Source of the DNA: Acidobacteriota bacterium
GTDB taxonomy: Bacteria > Acidobacteriota > Terriglobia > UBA7540
Direction: 5' to 3'
Assembly (NCBI GenBank): GCA_021789565.1
Contig: JAJYJL010000272.1
Location: 1-8,382, forward strand
DNA length: 8,382 bases
The notes under the pieces are model-generated. The model saw only the letters and a program-made list of their open reading frames with translations. It was not told where the DNA came from and made no database searches. Shown piece after piece: positions 5,121-8,382 of the stretch; within the stretch, counting starts at the first letter, position 1; every line of letters begins with the position of its first letter. A program made the position numbers and the translations under genes.

Positions 5121-5612
5121 TTACTTTTGGCCCTTGAGGAATGGAACGATCTTCTCGTGTGTTATTCCTGCATCGCGGAAAACTTGAGCAGCTTTGTTCT
5201 TCTGGTTCTCCAGAATCCCAGCAAGCAGGTGCAGTGGCTCGATCTCGGTACTTTGCATTTGATCGCAGAGGGATTCGGCTCTTGCGAGTGCGTTTTTGGA
5301 AGCTTGAGAGAGAGGCATTTCAGCCGACATGGGCAGCGGCTGCAAACGTGCACTGAGAGCTTCCAGCCGGGCAAGCAATTCGTCGGCAATTTCAGAAGCT
5401 AGAAATGGATTTTGTGGAAATGTTTTGGGTTGAACGAGTGGCGTGTCATCAGTCCACACCCCGGAAACGGCCTGCTGGAACTTCCCCTGGTCCTCAATAA
5501 CCAGGGAAACAAGAAAATCTCCAACCCCAATCGCCGTAGCGCCTCGCTGACCGGCTTTGAAACGAGCCAGGAAAACAACCTGCCGTGAGCGTTGAGAGAA
5601 TTTTTCAAACAT
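5121..5612 (-). CDS. Stand-alone Clp N-terminal (double-repeat) domain protein
   Basis: The 163 residues match only the N-terminal substrate/adaptor-binding domain of ClpC/ClpA-type unfoldases; there is no AAA+ module, Walker box or ClpP loop. Repeat 1 is at about 1-45 (MFEKFSQRSRQVVFLAR...) and repeat 2 at about 99-158 (PLSQASKNALARAESL ... LHLLAGILENQKNKAAQVF), joined by a long divergent linker. ATG 5612 gives the family-like MFEKF start; a TTG at 5615 would add one residue. The SD is weak (AGGA about 9 nt upstream). Such single-domain proteins could act as adaptors, decoys or regulators of Clp proteases; the role here is inference. The glutamates that in B. subtilis ClpC contact phospho-arginine appear to be G31 and L127. 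GC content (about 52% over 5161-5580) is lower than in the genes to the right. It probably lies downstream of the small membrane protein at 5673-5903 in one transcript. Confidence 0.85.
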   Translation of the reverse strand: MFEKFSQRSRQVVFLARFKAGQRGATAIGVGDFLVSLVIEDQGKFQQAVSGVWTDDTPLVQPKTFPQNPFLASEIADELLARLEALSARLQPLPMSAEMPLSQASKNALARAESLCDQMQSTEIEPLHLLAGILENQKNKAAQVFRDAGITHEKIVPFLKGQK

Positions 5613-5672
5613 CAAACAGTGTCCTGCGCTCGAACGAGCCCCACAACATCTCCATTACCTGCCAATGTCTGC

Positions 5673-5903
5673 CTACTGCAATCGTCCTGCATCCTGCAGC
5701 AAGACCCGGATGACCTGGATAGAGCCTATCACCACGCCCAGGGCCACGCAGCCCCAAAAAGCAGCGACATTTTCAGGAATATAGTATTCGCGGGCGTTCC
5801 AGCCGACCGAGATGATGGACGAGCCAGGTAGGAACGTCTGGAGGATGTAGCCTGCCACTGTCAGCAGGCCTGTTGTCAACAAGCCATCGGACACGGCGCG
5901 CAT
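5673..5903 (-). CDS. Small two-helix membrane protein, unrecognised
   Basis: A 76-residue protein with two hydrophobic segments, about 8-31 and 46-70, joined by a short polar turn (SVGWNAREYYIPEN), so an inner-membrane helical hairpin is likely. Support for it being real: ATG at 5903, a strong SD (GGAGGGG, 7 nt spacing), a perfect TATAAT upstream, and a compact position 60 bp before the Clp-N gene on the same strand. No family is recognised and no catalytic motif is seen. It could anchor or partner the Clp-N protein, but only the gene order suggests this. Confidence 0.65.
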   Translation of the reverse strand: MRAVSDGLLTTGLLTVAGYILQTFLPGSSIISVGWNAREYYIPENVAAFWGCVALGVVIGSIQVIRVLLQDAGRLQ

Positions 5904-5910
5904 CTGTTTA

Positions 5911-5917
5911 CCCCTCC
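5911..5917 (-). promoter_or_regulatory. Ribosome-binding site of the small membrane protein
   Basis: The minus strand reads GGAGGGG, 7 nt before the ATG. This is the main argument that the short frame 5673-5903 is translated. Confidence 0.6.
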
Positions 5918-5936
5918 GCGTCCCCCAACTCAGGCA

Positions 5937-5942
5937 ATTATA
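5937..5942 (-). promoter_or_regulatory. Candidate -10 box (TATAAT) for the small membrane protein/Clp-N unit
   Basis: A perfect TATAAT on the minus strand, about 33 bp before the start codon. The -35 region at 17-bp spacing is poor (TTTTCG), so the promoter may be weak or activator-dependent. Confidence 0.45.
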
Positions 5943-6005
5943 CTCCAGCTTGGCCCAAGCGAAAACACCATAAATGGTCCGACATTTGCTGCTGCGGGCC
6001 GGGGA

Positions 6006-6033
6006 GCGCAGTGCCGGGCCGTGGGTGCTGCGC
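6006..6033 (-). terminator. Hairpin downstream of the sorbosone-dehydrogenase-like gene
   Basis: GCGCAG (6006-6011) and CTGCGC (6028-6033) pair, extendable inward with two wobble and two GC pairs, leaving an 8-nt loop. It starts 28 bp past the stop codon at 6062. On the minus strand no T-tract follows (on the plus strand TTT follows, but no plus-strand gene is upstream). The remainder of 5904-6061 holds only promoter elements. Confidence 0.3.
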
Positions 6034-6061
6034 TTTGTGCCAATCTCATGCCGCCGGTGGA

Positions 6062-7255
6062 TTACTTCTTTGACACCCGCCAGATGACGTTGCCCACGTC
6101 ATCGGACACCAGCAGCGAACCGTCTTTAGCCACAGCCACGCCCACGGGGCGTCCTTCCACAGATTTGGCGTGGGGGTTGGGATCAAAACCGGTCAGGAAG
6201 TTCTCGGGTTTAGCAGTAGGCTCGCCGTTCTTGAAAGGAACAAACACCACCTGGTAGCCCGAAAGGATGCTGCGGTTCCAGGAACCGTGCAACGCGACAA
6301 ACGCTCCGTGCCAGTAACTCGAGGGAAATTGCTTTCCAGTGTAGAAAGTGGATTCCAGCGGCGCCACGTGGGGCCCCAGCAGGACATCGGGAACGATGGC
6401 TTTGGCCACCAGGTCAGTCCGCTTCTGTTTCACCCGGGGGTCGAGGTTTTTTCCGATGTAGCTGTAGGGCCATCCGAAAAATCCGCGCTGGGGCACGTGG
6501 GTAAAGTAGTCCGGCGGCAGGTTGTCGCCCATCATGTCGCGCTCGTTCACGTCGGCCCAAAGCACGCCGTTATCGGGATTGATGGCCAGGCCCACGGCGT
6601 TGCGCAGGCCGCTGGCGTAAATCTTCGCATTATTGCCGTCAGGATCGGCCACCTGGATGGCGGCGCGGCGCGGGTCAGATTCCACGCAGACGTTGCAGTC
6701 GGAGCCGGCGGACACAAACATCTGCTTGCCGTTCAGGCTGAAGACCACCGTCCGCGTGGAGTGCATTCCGCCGCCCGGCAGGGCGAGGATATTTTCGCGG
6801 CCGCCCGTGCGCCTGGAGGTCTTGGGATCGTAGGGGAAGCGGATCACTTCATTGGTATCGGCGATGTAGACGTAGTTACCATGGAAGGCGATTCCGAACG
6901 GCTCGTTCAAATGGCCGGCAAAGGTGGTTCGCCCGTCGGAGGCCATCCCGTTGCCGGGATCGTGCAGGGCGTATACCGTGTTGCCACTGGTGTCGGCCAC
7001 AAAAACGTCGCCGTTGGGCGCAACGGCCAGATAACGGGGTTCTTTGAACCCTTTGGCAAACAGGGAAACCTGAAAGCCCGGCAGCGCCCTCGGCTTGAAG
7101 CCCGGCGAGGGCCGGCCTTGCGGCGGGTTCGCCACGATGGGCTTGGTGAAGGGTTTGGGCAGATTGGGCTCCTGCCCGTGTGTAACGTCCACCACCTGGC
7201 CAAAAGCCAGTGGCCCGGCCAGAAAAATGAGAACCAGCAGGTTGATGATCTTCAT
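6062..7255 (-). CDS. Secreted PQQ-type sorbosone/glucose dehydrogenase-like beta-propeller
   Basis: A 397-residue exported protein. Residues 1-19 form a signal peptide (MKIINLLVLIFLAGPLAFG). The rest matches the sorbosone dehydrogenase/soluble aldose dehydrogenase propeller family, which oxidises sugars or aldehydes in the periplasm with PQQ. Visible signatures: HSTRTVVFS at 165-173, CNVC at 187-190 followed by DPRRAAI, GLRNAVGLAINP at 216-227, VNERDMMGDNLPPDY at 236-250, GWPYSY at 261-266, ALHGSWNR at 321-328, GRPVGVAVAKDGSLLVSDD at 368-386 and a final IWRV. H165 and R218 are candidate active-site/PQQ residues by family analogy. No PQQ synthesis gene or heme-c motif is in the window, so cofactor supply and electron acceptor are unknown. 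The ATG has AAGGAG at 5-nt spacing. It lies 45 bp below the IscU-like gene, probably last in that operon. Confidence 0.9.
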   Translation of the reverse strand: MKIINLLVLIFLAGPLAFGQVVDVTHGQEPNLPKPFTKPIVANPPQGRPSPGFKPRALPGFQVSLFAKGFKEPRYLAVAPNGDVFVADTSGNTVYALHDPGNGMASDGRTTFAGHLNEPFGIAFHGNYVYIADTNEVIRFPYDPKTSRRTGGRENILALPGGGMHSTRTVVFSLNGKQMFVSAGSDCNVCVESDPRRAAIQVADPDGNNAKIYASGLRNAVGLAINPDNGVLWADVNERDMMGDNLPPDYFTHVPQRGFFGWPYSYIGKNLDPRVKQKRTDLVAKAIVPDVLLGPHVAPLESTFYTGKQFPSSYWHGAFVALHGSWNRSILSGYQVVFVPFKNGEPTAKPENFLTGFDPNPHAKSVEGRPVGVAVAKDGSLLVSDDVGNVIWRVSKK

Positions 7256-7260
7256 TCGCG

Positions 7261-7266
7261 CTCCTT
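7261..7266 (-). promoter_or_regulatory. Ribosome-binding site of the sorbosone-dehydrogenase-like gene
   Basis: AAGGAG on the minus strand, 5 nt before ATG 7255, fixes the start in front of a clean signal peptide. Confidence 0.75.
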
Positions 7267-7300
7267 AAGGGGCTTGGATGCTCAAAAAGGATTTCAGATC

Positions 7301-7675
7301 TTATTCTGCCACATCTCGTGGGCGAAGCTTTTCAATCGCCTCTCGAAGAGCGGTCACGGCCAGCATGCTGGCGTGGCGCGAGGCTGCGGGCAGGCCGCCG
7401 AGTCCGGCTTCAACCTCATCCGCGCTGATCGCCGCGAGTTCCGCGACCGTCTTGCCTTTGATGGCCTCGGTGAGCCACGAGCCACAAGCGACGGCCGGAA
7501 CGCATCCCTGCGCCTTGAATGCCGCCGCCATCACCCTGCCGTCGCGCGCCAGTATCCACAGCTTCATGACGTCGCCACACACGGGATTGCTGGCTTCGGC
7601 CACGGCGGCCGGCCCGTCCAATTCGCCCACGTTGCGCGGGTTGTGGAAATGGTCCAGCACTTCGTTGGAATACAT
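7301..7675 (-). CDS. IscU/NifU-N-like iron-sulfur scaffold variant lacking the third cysteine
   Basis: A 124-residue cytosolic protein from ATG 7675; a GTG at 7690 would add five residues and overlap the upstream gene. The family signature start MYSNEVLDHFHNPRNVGELDG is intact. Scaffold residues: C33 and D35 in NPVCGD, and C58 in GCVPAVACGS, which also has an extra C64; then LTEAIKGKTVAEL at 68-80. The site that normally reads L-P-P-x3-HC reads LPAASRHAS, so H101 is kept and the third cluster ligand is A102 (codon GCC on the minus strand at 7370-7372). IscU normally assembles [2Fe-2S] on three Cys plus Asp/His; this form may bind metal differently, use C64, or not assemble clusters. No IscS, HscA/B, ferredoxin or Suf gene is nearby. 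It lies 7 bp after the ZIP transporter gene, so co-transcription is very likely. Confidence 0.88.
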   Translation of the reverse strand: MYSNEVLDHFHNPRNVGELDGPAAVAEASNPVCGDVMKLWILARDGRVMAAAFKAQGCVPAVACGSWLTEAIKGKTVAELAAISADEVEAGLGGLPAASRHASMLAVTALREAIEKLRPRDVAE

Positions 7676-7682
7676 CACGCCC

Positions 7683-8382
7683 CTACACAAACAACATCTT
7701 CAGCAGGACCACCATGGCGATGCCTGCCCCTACCGCCAGTGCGATCCTGATGCCCGGCTTCTTGTTCACTTCGGGAATCAGGTCAGAGGCTGCGACGTAA
7801 AGCGTAGCCCCGGCGGAAAGCGCCAGGCCGTAGGCCACCCAGTGCGCGGCAAGTCCCATGGTGAGGATGCCGAGAATTCTTGAGACACCCAGCGCCGCCG
7901 CCGCTTTCATGCCGGAGGCTCGGCCCTTGCCCGCCGTCACCATCACCGAGGATATGGTGAACCCCTCGGGAATATTATGCAGGATGGTGGCGCCGAAAAT
8001 CACCGTGCCCAGCCAGGTCGAAATCATAAAGCCCGAAACGATGGCCACGCCGTCGAGAAAAGTATGGACCAGCAATCCGCCCAGCGCCGTGTAAGCCACG
8101 CGAGTGTGGACAAATTCTTCCGCGTGGGTTTCTTCGCCGAAATGGAAGTGGCCCGGCCAGACGTGCTCAAACATGTGCACCACCAGGTAGCCGGCCAGAA
8201 TCAGGACCGAGCCACCAACCGGCGCCAGGTGCAAACTTTCCGGGATCATTTCCGTCATGGCGGTGGCCAGCATAAACCCGGCACCCAGTGCGATGAAGTA
8301 GGCAAGGAAAGCGCGGCTCCAGGCGCGGGCTGAAACGATGGAGGCGCCAAACAGGTTGGCGAGCCCCGCGGCCACCACGAGG
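7683..8382 (-). CDS. ZIP family divalent metal transporter (N-terminus outside window)
   Basis: The frame is open to the right edge; the GTG at 8378 would begin inside the first helix, so the true start probably lies just beyond the window. About 233 residues are visible, near the full length of bacterial ZIPs. Numbering from that GTG, the metal-site helices are HTFLDG at 105-110 (H105, D109) and HNIPEG at 134-139 (H134, N135, E138), the ZIP M1/M2 site motifs. A His-rich stretch HMFEHVWPGHFHFGEETH (68-85) continuing to H91 lies before the site helices and is likely a metal-sensing or metal-capturing loop. About seven hydrophobic helices can be seen. It imports Zn2+, Fe2+, Mn2+ or similar across the inner membrane; selectivity is not readable. 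It is the first visible gene of a minus-strand operon with the IscU-like and propeller genes. Confidence 0.9.
   Translation of the reverse strand, partial: LVVAAGLANLFGASIVSARAWSRAFLAYFIALGAGFMLATAMTEMIPESLHLAPVGGSVLILAGYLVVHMFEHVWPGHFHFGEETHAEEFVHTRVAYTALGGLLVHTFLDGVAIVSGFMISTWLGTVIFGATILHNIPEGFTISSVMVTAGKGRASGMKAAAALGVSRILGILTMGLAAHWVAYGLALSAGATLYVAASDLIPEVNKKPGIRIALAVGAGIAMVVLLKMLFV

Noticed and set aside
6170..7750. 526-codon open frame on the plus strand
   Set aside because: It is exactly antisense to the propeller and IscU-like genes, both of which have family signatures. The translation is His/Gly/Ala-rich without domain character, as expected from an antisense frame in GC-rich DNA.

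Overview
The window reads as a piece of bacterial chromosome of moderately high GC. Two hand-counted lines (6541-6600 and 7381-7440) are 67-68% GC, while the stretch 5161-5580 is about 52%. The gene set is a sorbosone dehydrogenase-like secreted propeller, a stand-alone Clp N-terminal-domain protein, an unlinked XdhC/MocA pair, and an intergenic repeat of the 'caaaggcgcaaag' type. This mix suggests a soil Acidobacteriota-like organism. That assignment is inference from gene style only, because no rRNA or marker phylogeny is present. I see no tRNA, rRNA, CRISPR, integrase or transposase.

Layout on the plus strand, left to right: (1) the 3' end of a repetitive coiled-coil gene (1-866); (2) a pterin-4a-carbinolamine dehydratase gene (1069-1359) behind a near-consensus sigma-70 promoter; (3) a two-gene membrane unit (1546-1965 and about 1980-2396), of which the second gene runs 95 bp into the convergent gene that follows. 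On the minus strand, 2302-3330 encodes a medium-chain dehydrogenase/reductase. The divergent intergenic region 3331-3606 carries a large imperfect inverted repeat. On the plus strand again, xdhC (3607-4431) and a MocA-like nucleotidyltransferase (4428-5057) are joined by an ATGA overlap. Everything to the right is on the minus strand: a Clp-N-only protein (5121-5612) below a small two-helix membrane protein (5673-5903), then a likely operon read right to left of a ZIP metal transporter (7683-8382, cut by the window edge), an IscU/NifU-like scaffold (7301-7675) and a secreted sorbosone-dehydrogenase-like propeller (6062-7255).

How the genes may work together: XdhC and MocA normally prepare the molybdenum cofactor (cytosine dinucleotide form, sulfurated) for xanthine-dehydrogenase-family hydroxylases, but no such hydroxylase lies in the window, so the pair would act in trans. 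The dehydratase is also a pterin enzyme, which gives a loose pterin/Moco flavour to the left half. In the right half a metal importer sits 7 bp from an Fe-S-scaffold-like gene whose third cluster cysteine is alanine, which is the most interesting single protein here.

I do not see a clearly new multi-gene system. The points most worth a second look are the Cys-to-Ala IscU variant beside ZIP, the dehydrogenase that keeps its structural-zinc cysteines but has lost all catalytic zinc ligands, the Clp-N protein that lacks both expected phospho-arginine-binding glutamates, and the unrecognised membrane pair with its antisense-overlapping Arg-rich tail.
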